From positions 62,001-126,000 of the forward strand of contig NZ_CP067101.1 in the NCBI RefSeq assembly GCF_016616425.1: 64,000 bases of DNA, given 5' to 3'. The notes beneath the pieces were generated by a model that was not told where the DNA came from, did no database searches, and worked only from the letters and a program-made list of their open reading frames with translations. Source of the DNA: Bradyrhizobium diazoefficiens (GTDB lineage Bacteria; Pseudomonadota; Alphaproteobacteria; Rhizobiales; Xanthobacteraceae). The position numbers were made by a program, and so were the translations under genes. This document shows positions 35,174 through 44,864 of this stretch, one piece after another. Within the stretch, counting starts at the first letter, position 1. Each line of letters begins with the position of its first letter.

Positions 35174-36379
35174 TCATTTCTTCACCAGCGGGCAGCGCGA
35201 CTGCTCCAGCGATTGGAATGCTTCGCTGCCGGGCACGGTGGCGAGCAGCTTGTAGTCGTCCCAGCGGCCCTTCGACTCCGACGGCTTTTTCACTTCGAAC
35301 AGATACATGTCGTGAATCATGCGGCCGTCCTCGCGAATCTTGCCGTTCTTCGCAAAGAAGTCGTTGATCGGCGTTTCCTTCATCACCTTCATCACCGCCG
35401 CGGCATCGGTCGTGCCGGCCGCCTTCACCGCTTTCAGGTAATGCGTGACGGAGGAGTAGACGCCGGCCTGCGCCGAGGTCGGCGGCCGCTTCACGCGTTC
35501 TTGAAAGCGCCTGGAGAAGGCGCGCGTCTCGTCGTTCATGTCCCAGTAGAACGCCTCGGCCAGCAACAGCCCCTGCGCGGTCTCCAGGCCGATCGAATCG
35601 ATGTCGGTGACGAAGGCGAGCAGCGGCGAGACCTTCTGACCGCCCTTCATGATACCGAACTCCGCTGCCTGCTTGATGGCGTTGACGGTGTCGCCGCCGG
35701 CATTGGCGAGACCAATCACCTTGGCCTTGGAGGCCTGGGCCTGCAGCAGGAACGACGAGAAGTCCGAGGTGTTGAGCGGATGGCGCACGCTGCCGAGCAC
35801 CTTGCCGCCGGTCTTGGTCACGACATTGCTGGTGTCCTTCTCCAGGTCCTGGCCGAAGGCGTAATCGGCCGTGAGGAAGAACCAGGTGTCGAGGCCCGAT
35901 TTGACAGCGGCGAGACCGGTGACGTTGGCCTGCGCGAATGTGTCGAAAACGTAGTGGACGGTGTAGGGACCGCAGGCCTCGTTGGAAAGGCGGATCGACC
36001 CGGGGCCGTTGAAGATCACGATCTTGTTGCGTGCTTTGGCGATCTCGCCGGCGGCTAGCGCGGTCGCCGAGGCCGCGACGTCATAGATCATCTCGACGCC
36101 CTGATTGTCGAGCATGTCGCGGGCGATGTTGGCGGAGAGATCGGCCTTGTTTTGATGGTCGGCCGCCAGCACCTGGATCTTGCGCCCCAGCACCTCGCCG
36201 CCAAAATCCTCCACGGCCATCTTGGCCGCGGTCTCGCTGCCGGGACCGGTGATGTCGGCATATAGGCTCGACATGTCGAGGATGCCGCCGATCTTGAGCG
36301 GCGGCTTGTCCTCCGCCTGCACGGCGCTCGCACTGAGGGCAAACGCGGCGACAAATATGCTCGACAAAATAGTCTTCAT
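35174..36379 (-). CDS. ABC transporter substrate-binding protein (branched-chain amino acid/aromatic, LivJ-like)
   Basis: A 401-residue periplasmic binding protein with signal peptide MKTILSSIFVAAFALSASAV (cut after QAE). The Peripla_BP_6 pattern is present: LKIGGILDMSSLYADITGPGSETAAKMAVEDFGG and VEMIYDVAASATALAAGEIA. In Bradyrhizobium and relatives many such proteins bind aromatic acids. No permease or ATPase gene lies nearby, so it either uses a shared transporter or its partners are elsewhere. Confidence 0.88.
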   Translation of the reverse strand: MKTILSSIFVAAFALSASAVQAEDKPPLKIGGILDMSSLYADITGPGSETAAKMAVEDFGGEVLGRKIQVLAADHQNKADLSANIARDMLDNQGVEMIYDVAASATALAAGEIAKARNKIVIFNGPGSIRLSNEACGPYTVHYVFDTFAQANVTGLAAVKSGLDTWFFLTADYAFGQDLEKDTSNVVTKTGGKVLGSVRHPLNTSDFSSFLLQAQASKAKVIGLANAGGDTVNAIKQAAEFGIMKGGQKVSPLLAFVTDIDSIGLETAQGLLLAEAFYWDMNDETRAFSRRFQERVKRPPTSAQAGVYSSVTHYLKAVKAAGTTDAAAVMKVMKETPINDFFAKNGKIREDGRMIHDMYLFEVKKPSESKGRWDDYKLLATVPGSEAFQSLEQSRCPLVKK

Positions 36380-36555
36380 GGAAAACGACCTCCCTTATCG
36401 CGCCGTACTCTGATGGCGGCTTGGTTATTGCTCTTGCATGCAATCATGCCGCATGCGCGAGAGCGCAGCAAGCGCACGTGCGTTACGATGATGCGATTGG
36501 CAGGCAGGTTTTCCGCAAAGCGGAATGGTAGAGGACGGAAAAGGTCGTTCCAAGT

Positions 36556-36635
36556 CGTCGTTGCGAGCGAAGCGAAGCAATTCAGGCTGTCTCCGCGGAA
36601 AGATTCTGGATTGCTTCGCAGCGCTCGCAATGACG
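36556..36635. repeat. Palindromic intergenic repeat, family B (in a 346-base gap)
   Basis: CGTCGTTGCGAGCGAAGCGAAGCAATTCAGG faces CTGGATTGCTTCGCAGCGCTCGCAATGACG. The gap 36380-36725 holds this repeat plus the divergent promoter regions of the binding-protein and SNase-like genes; nothing else stands out. The long frame of the next gene runs through the repeat, which argues that its true start is downstream. Confidence 0.75.
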
Positions 36636-36725
36636 GAGTATGAGGCGACAGCGGAGTGTCACACCCCTTCGTTGCCGACGGCGTTTGAGTTAAGACTAGA
36701 GCGCAACGCAACCTCTCCGGACACC

Positions 36726-37499
36726 GTGACGCGATTCCTCACCTTCATTGTCCCAGCGATACTCCTTGCATCGCAAGTCGCCGCGTCCGCCACTCCGTGC
36801 CAGTTCGAGTCGCAAGGCGAGGGCCGCGTCGCGGCCATCGTCGACGCGCGCAGCGTCCGTCTCGATGACGGCCGCGAAATCCGTCTTGCCGGAATCGAAC
36901 CGACGACGACCACGAAGCCGGCGCTGACCTCGCTGCTCGCCGGCCGCGAGGTGACACTCCGCGGCAGCGACGACACGCCCGACCGCTACGGCCGCCAGGG
37001 CGCGCTGGTCTTCATCGGCGAAAGCGACAGCTCGGTGCAGGCCATGCTGCTCGCCCAGGGCGACGCCATGGTCTCCGCCGAGATCACGGACAAGGACTGC
37101 GCGGCCGCCCTGATGGCGTCGGAAGCCGCGGCGCGGCGCCAAAAAAAGGGCAGCTGGGCTGACCCGTTGGCCATAAAAAACGCGGAAAGTCCGGACGATA
37201 TTTTGACGGGGATCGGGCGCTTTATGGTGGTCGAGGGCAAAGTGCTGTCGGTCCGGCAAGCTGGGGCAATGACCTACCTCAACTTCGGACGACGCTGGAC
37301 ACGCGGCTTTGCGGCGACTATCTCGAAGCGCGCCCTACCGGCGTTCGAGAACGCCGGCATCATCCTTAAGTCTTTGGAAAGTAAACGTATTCGAGTCCGG
37401 GGCTGGGTCGAGGGGAATACGGGGCCGCGGATCGATGTCCGCCTCGTGGGACAGATCGAGTTGCTGGGCGCCAACGAGCCGACAGGGGTACGGCCCTAA
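36726..37499 (+). CDS. Exported thermonuclease-like (SNase fold) protein
   Basis: A 257-residue protein with a signal peptide after a GTG start at 36726 (VTRFLTFIVPAILLASQVAA). It has a staphylococcal-nuclease-type barrel: GRVAAIVDARSVRLDDGREIRLAGIEP and DRYGRQGALVF. The Arg of RLAGI and of YGRxxA are kept, but the usual DGDT and IDAPE loops are not, so nuclease activity is doubtful. A longer upstream frame passes through a family B repeat and is rejected. Confidence 0.72.
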   Translation: MTRFLTFIVPAILLASQVAASATPCQFESQGEGRVAAIVDARSVRLDDGREIRLAGIEPTTTTKPALTSLLAGREVTLRGSDDTPDRYGRQGALVFIGESDSSVQAMLLAQGDAMVSAEITDKDCAAALMASEAAARRQKKGSWADPLAIKNAESPDDILTGIGRFMVVEGKVLSVRQAGAMTYLNFGRRWTRGFAATISKRALPAFENAGIILKSLESKRIRVRGWVEGNTGPRIDVRLVGQIELLGANEPTGVRP

Positions 37500-37533
37500 A
37501 AGGGCCAGGCACGGGTTAAGCGACGTGAATGGG

Positions 37534-39024
37534 GTGCTAGAACAGCACGTACGGAATGAACGCCGCCGCCTGCGGGCTGCGCCGGCCGCGCTTTGCCTCA
37601 TCCTGGGTGCAGCCCTTGCCGGCTGCGGCGATATGGGCCGGTTCCAGACCGCGGCAGTGCCTCCGACCGTCGCGGCGCCGAAGCCGAAGCCGGCGGTCGC
37701 GCAAACGCCCGCCACCGAGAAGGAGCACGAGCGCATCCTGGCGAGCTATGGCGGCACTTATGACGACCCCAGGCTCGAATCGCTCGTCAGCAAGACCGTC
37801 GACCGGCTCGTCGCTGCCTCCGACCGTCCCGACCAGGGTTACAAGGTCACCATCCTCAATTCTGGCGCGGTGAACGCCTTCGCGCTGCCGAACGGCCAGC
37901 TCTATGTCACGCGCGGACTTCTTGCGCTTGCGAGCGACACCTCGGAATTGGCCTCCGTGCTCAGTCACGAGATGGCGCATGTGCTGTCCAAGCACGCCGC
38001 GATGCGCGAGGACCAGGCGCGCCAGGCTGCGATCGTCACCCGCGTCGTCACCGACATGGGCAACGATCCCGATCTCACCGCGCTGGCGCTGGCCAAGACC
38101 AAGCTCACCATGGCGAGCTTTTCGCGCAAGCAGGAGTTCGAGGCCGACGGCATCGGGGTGGGTATTTCCGCCAAGGCGCATTTCGACCCTTACGGTGCTG
38201 CACGGTTCCTCTCGGCGATGGAGCGCAATGCCGAGCTGAAGGTCGGCAAGAGCTCGCTCGATCCGCGCGCACAGGATTTCACCTCGTCGCATCCGGCGAC
38301 CCCGGAGCGCGTGCAAAACGCACAAACCATTGCACGGCAATACACTGCGCCGGAAGGCGCCGAGCGCGACCGCGAGACCTATCTCGCGGCGATCGACAAC
38401 CTCGTCTACGGCGAAGACCCCAGCGAAGGTTTTGTCCGCGGCCGCCGTTTCCTGCATCCAAAGCTCGGCTTCACCTTCCAGGCGCCGGATAATTTCACGC
38501 TCGACAACACCGCCCAGGCCGTGATCGGCGTGCGCGAGGGCGGCGCACAGGCGATGCGTTTCGACGTGGTGCGCGTGCCGGCCGAGCAATCGCTCGGCGA
38601 CTACCTGAATTCCGGCTGGATGGAGGGCGTCGAGAAGGCGTCCACCGAAAACCTCACCATCAACGGCTTCCCGGCTGCATCCGTCACCGCCAAGGGCGAC
38701 CAGTGGCAGTTCAAGGTCTATGCGCTGCGCTTCGGCAGCGACGTCTATCGCTTCATCTTCGCGACACGGCAGAAGTCGACCGAGAGCGAGCGCAACGCAC
38801 GCGAGACCGTCAATTCATTCCGCCGCCTGACGCTCGACGAGATCCAGGCCGCGCGCCCGCTCCGCATCAAGGTCATCACCGTGCAGCCCGGCGACACCGT
38901 GGAGTCGCTCTCGCATCGCATGGCCGGCGTCGATCATCCCGCCGAACGTTTCCGTGTGCTCAACGGGCTCGACCGCAGCGCACAGGTGAAGGTGCGTGAT
39001 CGCGTGAAGATCGTGGCGGATTGA
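37534..39024 (+). CDS. M48 family metalloprotease with LysM domain, lipoprotein
   Basis: About 496 residues. An N-terminal lipobox (ALCLILGAALAGC) predicts an outer- or inner-membrane lipoprotein facing the periplasm. The zinc motif is HEMAH in SVLSHEMAHVLSKHA, with the third ligand Glu in QEFEADGIGV. The C-terminus is a LysM-like unit (ITVQPGDTVESLSHRMAGVDHPAERFRVLNGL). The layout resembles BepA/YfgC-type periplasmic quality-control proteases. No ATG precedes the signal; GTG at 37534 is chosen, with GTG at 37525 possible. Confidence 0.85.
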   Translation: MLEQHVRNERRRLRAAPAALCLILGAALAGCGDMGRFQTAAVPPTVAAPKPKPAVAQTPATEKEHERILASYGGTYDDPRLESLVSKTVDRLVAASDRPDQGYKVTILNSGAVNAFALPNGQLYVTRGLLALASDTSELASVLSHEMAHVLSKHAAMREDQARQAAIVTRVVTDMGNDPDLTALALAKTKLTMASFSRKQEFEADGIGVGISAKAHFDPYGAARFLSAMERNAELKVGKSSLDPRAQDFTSSHPATPERVQNAQTIARQYTAPEGAERDRETYLAAIDNLVYGEDPSEGFVRGRRFLHPKLGFTFQAPDNFTLDNTAQAVIGVREGGAQAMRFDVVRVPAEQSLGDYLNSGWMEGVEKASTENLTINGFPAASVTAKGDQWQFKVYALRFGSDVYRFIFATRQKSTESERNARETVNSFRRLTLDEIQAARPLRIKVITVQPGDTVESLSHRMAGVDHPAERFRVLNGLDRSAQVKVRDRVKIVAD

Positions 39025-39073
39025 GCCGGCGCTTAGCGCGAACCCGGGATCTGGAGCTGCAAATTCGCAGCCG

Positions 39074-39159
39074 TAGGGTGGGCAAAGCGAAAGCGTGCCA
39101 CCATTCCCGATCGAGATCGTTGATGGTGGGCACGGCGCTCTGCGCCTTTGCCCACCCCA
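39074..39159. repeat. Palindromic intergenic repeat, family F
   Basis: GTAGGGTGGGCAAAGCGAAAGCG...CCACCAT faces ATGGTGGGCACGGCGCTC...GCGCCTTTGCCCACCC, a nested palindrome between convergent genes. It is the only copy of this family recognised in the window. Confidence 0.65.
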
Positions 39160-39177
39160 CATGCTACCGCTTGTGCC

Positions 39178-40506
39178 CTACCGCCCCGCGTCCATGTCGC
39201 CCTTCTCACGCTGGCCGCTGAGCCAGAGCGCGAGCAGGGTCCAGAACGCGCCGGACAACAGATATGCACCCGAAGCGATGACACCGAGATTGGTCGCGAG
39301 CAGCAGTGCGACCAGCGGAGCGAAGCCGGCGCCGAACAGCCAGGCCATGTCCGAGGTCAGCGCCGAGGCGGTGTAGCGGTACGCCTGCTTGAAGTTCGAG
39401 GCGATCGCACCGGAGGACTGTCCGAAGGACAGGCCGAGCAGGATGAAGCCGATCACCATGTAGATGGTCTCGCCGAACGCGCCGGCGTCGAGCAGCTGCG
39501 GGGCAAAGCCGCTATAGATCGCGATCGCGATCGCCGATCCCATCAGCAGCGACTTGCGGCCGACGCGGTCGGCGATAATGCCTGAGACCACGATCGCGCC
39601 GACGCCGAACACGGCGGCGACGATTTCGATGATCAGGAAGCGCACCGGGCTCTCGCGGGTGAACAGGAACACCCAGGACAGCGGAAACACCGTGACCATA
39701 TGGAACAGTGCAAAGCTCGCGAGCGGTGCGAACGCCCCTAACATGATGTTCTGGCCTTCGCTCGCGACGGTCTCGGAGATGCGGGCGGGCTGCAGATCGC
39801 GGGTCTCGAACAACGAGGCATATTCCTCCGTCGTCACCATGCGCAGGCGCGCGAACAGCGCCACGACGTTGATGGCAAACGCGACGAAGAACGGATAGCG
39901 CCAGCCCCAGTCGAAGAAATCGTCGGCCGAGAGGTTACCGGCGAAATAGGCGAACAGTGCGCTCGCCACGATCAGCCCGAGCGGGGCCCCGAGCTGCGGC
40001 ACCATCGCGTACCAGCCGCGCTTGGAGGGCGGCGCGTTCAGCGCCAGCAGCGAAGCCATGCCGTCCCAGGCGCCGCCCCAGGCCAGACCCTGCACGATGC
40101 GCGCCAGCGCCAGCAGCCAGATCGCCGCGACGCCGATCTCGTGATAGCCGGGCAGGAACGCCAGCGCGACCGTGGCGGTGCCGAGCAAAAACAGCGCCGA
40201 GATCAGCTTGGCCGTCTTGCCGTAGGCGCGGTCGATCGTCATGAAAATGACGGTGCCGACCGGCCGGGCCATGAAGGCCAGCGCGAAGATCATGAAGGAA
40301 TAGAGGGTGCCGGTCAGCTCGTTTGCGAACGGGAACACCAGGCGGGGGAACACGATCACCGAGGCGATCGCGAAGACGAAGAAGTCGAAGAATTCCGAGG
40401 TGCGGCCGATGATGACGCCGATGGCGATCTCGCCGGGACTGGCCTGGTCGTGGCCATGCTCGCCGGAGTGGAGGTCTGCCATTGCGGGGGTCTGTGCCGT
40501 CGCCAT
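39178..40506 (-). CDS. MFS transporter (metabolite:H+ symporter family)
   Basis: A 442-residue, 12-helix transporter. RTSEFFDFFVFAIASVIVFPRL opens the first helix as in MHS family members. The loop 2-3 region (FMARPVGTVIFMTIDRAYGKTAKL) and the loop 8-9 repeat (GIIADRVGRKSLLMG) carry the family's charged motif. The ATG at 40506 (MATAQTP) is chosen. Substrate unknown (organic acids are usual). It is divergent from cyoA across a gap with a strong inverted repeat. Confidence 0.85.
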   Translation of the reverse strand: MATAQTPAMADLHSGEHGHDQASPGEIAIGVIIGRTSEFFDFFVFAIASVIVFPRLVFPFANELTGTLYSFMIFALAFMARPVGTVIFMTIDRAYGKTAKLISALFLLGTATVALAFLPGYHEIGVAAIWLLALARIVQGLAWGGAWDGMASLLALNAPPSKRGWYAMVPQLGAPLGLIVASALFAYFAGNLSADDFFDWGWRYPFFVAFAINVVALFARLRMVTTEEYASLFETRDLQPARISETVASEGQNIMLGAFAPLASFALFHMVTVFPLSWVFLFTRESPVRFLIIEIVAAVFGVGAIVVSGIIADRVGRKSLLMGSAIAIAIYSGFAPQLLDAGAFGETIYMVIGFILLGLSFGQSSGAIASNFKQAYRYTASALTSDMAWLFGAGFAPLVALLLATNLGVIASGAYLLSGAFWTLLALWLSGQREKGDMDAGR

Positions 40507-40599
40507 TCGTGCGCCCTTAACGTCCTGAAAACCAAAGCCGACCGCCCGGCAGAAGGCCAGGCTATCCGGCCCTGTCTGACCCAACATTCCGCACTGCAA

Positions 40600-40620
40600 C
40601 ATTGGACAAATTGTCCAATG
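40600..40620. promoter_or_regulatory. 21-bp inverted repeat, candidate operator upstream of cyoA
   Basis: The arms CATTGGACAA and TTGTCCAATG are perfect complements about a single central A. It lies 68 bases before the cyoA start and 94 bases upstream of the divergent MFS start. The form suits a dimeric repressor (GntR, LacI or similar); it does not match the FNR/FixK box. The cognate protein is unknown. Confidence 0.6.
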
Positions 40621-40687
40621 TCCGGATTGCTGCGTCGCAGCTACCCCTTGGCCCCGCAAAAGAAACTCATTCTCAAAGGCTCGGCCC

Positions 40688-41848
40688 GTGTCTCGTCTCA
40701 AGATCCTGGCGCTACTACCTCTGGCTGCTGCACTTAGCGGCTGCGACTACGTCGTGCTGGCGCCAGCCGGCGACATCGCTGCCCAGCAGCGCGACCTCGT
40801 CATCATCTCCACCGTCCTGATGCTCCTGATCGTCGTGCCCGTGATGGCGCTGACGGCGCTGTTCGCCTGGCGCTACCGCCAGTCCAACACGGACGCCCGC
40901 TACGAGCCGGATTGGGATCACTCGACCAAGCTCGAGCTGGTGATCTGGTCGGCGCCGCTTCTGATCATCGTCTGCCTGGGCGCGCTGACCTGGATGGGCA
41001 CGCATCTGCTCGACCCCTATCGCACGCTCGGCCGCATTCATGCGGAGCGCCCGGTGGACCAGTCCAAGGCTCCGCTCGAGGTCGACGTGGTCGCGCTCGA
41101 TTGGAAGTGGCTCTTCATCTATCCGGACTACGGCATCGCCACCGTCAACGAGCTCGCAGCTCCGGTCGATCGTCCGATCAGCTTCCGCATCACGGCATCG
41201 TCGGTGATGAACTCGTTCTACATCCCCGCGCTCGCCGGCCAGATCTATGCGATGCCGGGCATGGAAACCAAGCTCCATGCCGTCGTCAACCACGCCGGCA
41301 GCTACAAAGGCTTTTCGGCGAACTACAGCGGCGCCGGCTTCTCCGGCATGCACTTCAACTTCCAGGGCCTCGACGACAAAGGTTTTAACGCCTGGGTCGC
41401 CAGCGCCAAGTCAGCCGGCGGCTCGCTCGGCCGCGCCGAGTATCTCGAGCTCGAGAAGCCCAGCCAGAACGAGCCGGTACGGCGCTGGGGCACCACCGAT
41501 TCCGATCTCTACCGTCTGATCCTCAACATGTGCGTCGAGACCGGCAAGATGTGCCAGAGCGAGATGATGGCGATCGACGCCAAGGGTGGTCTCGGCCATG
41601 AGGGCCTGAACAACACCCTGCCGCTGGCCTACGACAAGTACGCCCGACGCGGCACCGCGCTTGGGCCGCAGCCGAGCTTCGTCGCCGGCACCTGCACGCC
41701 GGATGCGCCACAGGGGCAGACCACCGCGTCGATCAAGGCTCCCGCCGACACCGCGCCGCTGCTCGGTGCCGGCCTGAAGCGGCCGTCTTTCACGCCGCTC
41801 ACATCCTCGTCCTTCTTCCTCGGACAGCGTCCGAAATCAGACTCCTAA
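40688..41848 (+). CDS. cyoA: Cytochrome bo ubiquinol oxidase subunit II
   Basis: A 386-residue subunit with a lipobox (LAAALSGC) and two transmembrane helices, followed by a cupredoxin domain. The CuA ligand pair of cytochrome c oxidases (CxxxCGxxH) is absent; the equivalent region reads [13 protein letters not shown]. That marks a quinol-oxidising enzyme. It is the first gene of cyoABCD, 11 bases ahead of cyoB. The C-terminal extension (residues 320-386) is Pro/Ala/Thr-rich and longer than in E. coli CyoA. Confidence 0.95.
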   Translation: MSRLKILALLPLAAALSGCDYVVLAPAGDIAAQQRDLVIISTVLMLLIVVPVMALTALFAWRYRQSNTDARYEPDWDHSTKLELVIWSAPLLIIVCLGALTWMGTHLLDPYRTLGRIHAERPVDQSKAPLEVDVVALDWKWLFIYPDYGIATVNELAAPVDRPISFRITASSVMNSFYIPALAGQIYAMPGMETKLHAVVNHAGSYKGFSANYSGAGFSGMHFNFQGLDDKGFNAWVASAKSAGGSLGRAEYLELEKPSQNEPVRRWGTTDSDLYRLILNMCVETGKMCQSEMMAIDAKGGLGHEGLNNTLPLAYDKYARRGTALGPQPSFVAGTCTPDAPQGQTTASIKAPADTAPLLGAGLKRPSFTPLTSSSFFLGQRPKSDS

Positions 41849-41859
41849 AGAGAGTTCGC

Positions 41860-43857
41860 ATGTCTCCTGATCTTCTCAAGCTCATCTTCGGTCGGCTCGG
41901 CTTCGAATCGCTGCCGCTGCACGAGCCGATCGTCGTCGGCACCTTTGCGGTGGTTGCGCTCGGCGGCGTCGCACTGCTCGGCGGCCTCACCTATTTCCGC
42001 CTCTGGGGCTATCTCTGGCGCGAATGGTTCACCACGGTGGACCACAAGCGCATCGGCATCATGTACATGATCCTCGGCATCGTGATGCTGCTGCGCGGCT
42101 TTGCCGACGCGCTGATGATGCGCGGCCAGCAGATGCTCGCCTTTGGCGGCTCCGAAGGCTATCTCAACGCCCATCACTACGACCAGGTCTTCACCGCTCA
42201 CGGCGTGATCATGATCTTCTTCGTGGCGATGCCGCTGGTCACCGGCCTGATGAACTACGTCGTGCCGCTGCAGATCGGCGCGCGCGACGTGTCGTTCCCG
42301 TTCCTGAACAATTTCAGCTTCTGGATGACGGTCGGCGGCGCGGTGCTGGTGATGGCCTCGCTGTTCATCGGCGAATTCGCCCGCACCGGCTGGCTGGCTT
42401 ATCCGCCGCTGTCGAACATCGGCTACAGCCCTGACGTCGGTGTCGACTATTACATCTGGGCGCTGCAGGTCGCCGGCGTCGGAACGACATTATCCGGCAT
42501 CAACCTGATCTGCACCATCGTCAAGCTGCGCTGCCCCGGCATGACCATGATGAAGATGCCGGTCTTCACCTGGACCTCGCTCTGCACCAACGTCCTGATC
42601 GTCGCCTCCTTCCCGGTTCTGACCGTCGTGCTCGCGCTGCTCTCGCTCGACCGCTACGTCGGCACCAACTTCTTCACGAATGATTTCGGCGGCAGCCCGA
42701 TGATGTACGTGAACCTGATCTGGATCTGGGGCCACCCCGAGGTCTACATCCTGGTTCTGCCCGCCTTCGGCATCTTCTCCGAGGTAACCTCGACCTTCTC
42801 CGGCAAGCGGCTGTTCGGCTACACCTCGATGGTCTACGCCACGGTGGTCATCACCATCCTGTCGTACCTGGTCTGGCTGCACCACTTCTTCACGATGGGC
42901 TCGGGCGCCAGCGTCAACTCGTTCTTCGGCATCACTACGATGATCATCTCGATCCCGACGGGGGCGAAGATGTTCAACTGGCTGTTCACGATGTATCGCG
43001 GCCGGATCCGCTACGAGCTGCCGATGATGTGGACGATCGCCTTCATGCTGACCTTCGTGCTCGGCGGCATGACAGGCGTGCTGCTCGCGGTGCCGCCGGC
43101 CGATTTCGTGCTGCACAACAGCCTGTTCCTCATCGCGCACTTCCACAACGTGATCATCGGCGGCGTGGTGTTCGGTGCCTTTGCCGGCATCAACTATTGG
43201 TTCCCGAAGGCGTTCGGCTTCAAGCTCGATCCGTTCTGGGGCAAGCTGTCGTTCTGGTTCTGGGTCACCGGCTTCTACCTCGCCTTCATGCCGCTCTATG
43301 TGCTCGGCCTGATGGGCGTGACCCGCCGCCTGCGCGTGTTCGACGATCCGTCCTTGCAGATCTGGTTCGTCATCGCCGCGATCGGCGCCGGCCTCGTGCT
43401 CCTCGGCATCGTGTGCATGCTGATGCAATTCGCGGTCAGCTTCCTCAAGCGCGAGCAGCTAAAGGACGTCACCGGCGATCCCTGGAATGCGCGCACGCTG
43501 GAATGGGCGACCTCCTCGCCTCCGCCGGACTACAACTTCGCCTTCACCCCCGTCGTTCACGACAATGACGCGTGGTGGGACATGAAGAAGCGCGGCTATC
43601 AGCGTCCGCTCACCGGCTTCAGGCCGATCCACATGCCCAGCAGCACCGGCACCGGCATCATCCTTGCCGGCCTCGCCACCGCGATGGGATTCGGTCTGAT
43701 CTGGTACATCTGGTGGCTGGCCGCCGTGAGCTTCATCGCGATGCTCGCCGTCGGTATCGGTCACACTTTCAATTATCACCGCGACTTCGACATTCCGGCT
43801 GAAGACGTCATCCGGACCGAGGACGCGCGCACCAAACTGCTCGCCGGAGCCAAGTAA
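41860..43857 (+). CDS. cyoB: Cytochrome bo ubiquinol oxidase subunit I
   Basis: A 665-residue catalytic subunit that reduces O2 at the heme o-CuB centre and pumps protons. The metal ligands are visible: [18 protein letters not shown] (CuB His cross-linked to Tyr), [13 protein letters not shown] (CuB His pair) and [10 protein letters not shown] (heme ligands). The length matches CyoB (about 660). It abuts cyoC with no gap. Confidence 0.97.
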   Translation: MSPDLLKLIFGRLGFESLPLHEPIVVGTFAVVALGGVALLGGLTYFRLWGYLWREWFTTVDHKRIGIMYMILGIVMLLRGFADALMMRGQQMLAFGGSEGYLNAHHYDQVFTAHGVIMIFFVAMPLVTGLMNYVVPLQIGARDVSFPFLNNFSFWMTVGGAVLVMASLFIGEFARTGWLAYPPLSNIGYSPDVGVDYYIWALQVAGVGTTLSGINLICTIVKLRCPGMTMMKMPVFTWTSLCTNVLIVASFPVLTVVLALLSLDRYVGTNFFTNDFGGSPMMYVNLIWIWGHPEVYILVLPAFGIFSEVTSTFSGKRLFGYTSMVYATVVITILSYLVWLHHFFTMGSGASVNSFFGITTMIISIPTGAKMFNWLFTMYRGRIRYELPMMWTIAFMLTFVLGGMTGVLLAVPPADFVLHNSLFLIAHFHNVIIGGVVFGAFAGINYWFPKAFGFKLDPFWGKLSFWFWVTGFYLAFMPLYVLGLMGVTRRLRVFDDPSLQIWFVIAAIGAGLVLLGIVCMLMQFAVSFLKREQLKDVTGDPWNARTLEWATSSPPPDYNFAFTPVVHDNDAWWDMKKRGYQRPLTGFRPIHMPSSTGTGIILAGLATAMGFGLIWYIWWLAAVSFIAMLAVGIGHTFNYHRDFDIPAEDVIRTEDARTKLLAGAK

Positions 43858-44487
43858 ATGACTGTCGCTGTCAATCCCTTGCAGACCGGCGAGCCGGTCT
43901 TCTACCTCGCCGACGAGCATCCGCACCCGGAAGGCTGGAGCACTTCGCTCGGCTTCTGGATCTACCTGATGAGCGACTGTCTCATCTTCGCGATCCTGTT
44001 CGCCACCTTCGGCGTGCTCGGCGGCAATTACGCCGCCGGCCCCGCGCCGAAGGACCTGTTCGACCTGAACCTGGTCGCGGTGAACACCTCGATGCTGCTG
44101 CTGTCGTCGATCACGTATGGCTTCGCCATGCTGACGATGCAGCAGAACAAGGTCGCGCAGACGCAAGTCTGGCTGGCGATCACCGGCCTGTTCGGCGCCG
44201 CCTTCATCGGCATCGAGCTCACCGAGTTCGCCCACATGATCCACGAGGGCGCCACACCCCAGCGCAGCGCCTTCCTGTCCGCCTTCTTCACCCTGGTCGG
44301 CACCCATGGTCTGCACGTCAGCTGCGGCCTGATCTGGCTGGTGACGCTGATGGTACAGGTCGCAAAGTTCGGCCTGATCGAAGCCAACCGCCGCCGCCTG
44401 ATGTGCCTGTCGATGTTCTGGCACTTCCTCGACGTGGTCTGGATCGGCGTCTTCACCTTCGTCTACCTCCTGGGAGTTCTGCGATGA
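43858..44487 (+). CDS. cyoC: Cytochrome bo ubiquinol oxidase subunit III
   Basis: A 209-residue membrane protein with five predicted helices. It starts immediately after the cyoB stop and overlaps cyoD by ATGA at 44484-44487. [22 protein letters not shown] and [18 protein letters not shown] match CyoC, including the conserved Glu in ELTEFAHM. Confidence 0.95.
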   Translation: MTVAVNPLQTGEPVFYLADEHPHPEGWSTSLGFWIYLMSDCLIFAILFATFGVLGGNYAAGPAPKDLFDLNLVAVNTSMLLLSSITYGFAMLTMQQNKVAQTQVWLAITGLFGAAFIGIELTEFAHMIHEGATPQRSAFLSAFFTLVGTHGLHVSCGLIWLVTLMVQVAKFGLIEANRRRLMCLSMFWHFLDVVWIGVFTFVYLLGVLR

Positions 44488-44864
44488 ACACCGATACCCA
44501 CGCCGCCCATGCGGGCGATCATCACCACGAAGGCGGCCACGCCCACGGCTCGTTCTCCACCTATATGCTCGGCTTCGTGCTCTCGGTCGTGCTGACCGCG
44601 ATCCCGTTCTGGCTGGTGATGAGCGGCGCGCTTCCGAGCAAGCAGATCTCCGCGCTCGTCATCATGGCCTTCGCGGTGGTGCAGATCGTCGTGCACATGA
44701 TCTACTTCCTGCACATGAACACCACGTCCGAGAACGGCTGGAGCATGATGGCGCTGATCTTCACCATCGTCATGGTGGTGATCGCGCTGTCGGGTTCGCT
44801 GTGGGTGATGAACCACCTCAACAGCAACATGATGCCGATCCACCAGATGAGCGGAATGAATTGA
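44484..44864 (+). CDS. cyoD: Cytochrome bo ubiquinol oxidase subunit IV
   Basis: A 126-residue protein with three helices. The N-terminus is unusually His-rich ([17 protein letters not shown]), which may bind metal. [20 protein letters not shown] is the conserved CyoD segment. Its stop overlaps the TTG start of the SURF1 gene. Confidence 0.93.
   Translation: MNTDTHAAHAGDHHHEGGHAHGSFSTYMLGFVLSVVLTAIPFWLVMSGALPSKQISALVIMAFAVVQIVVHMIYFLHMNTTSENGWSMMALIFTIVMVVIALSGSLWVMNHLNSNMMPIHQMSGMN

Noticed and set aside
40688-41848. Cytochrome c oxidase subunit II
   Set aside because: The CuA cysteines are missing, so it is a quinol oxidase subunit.
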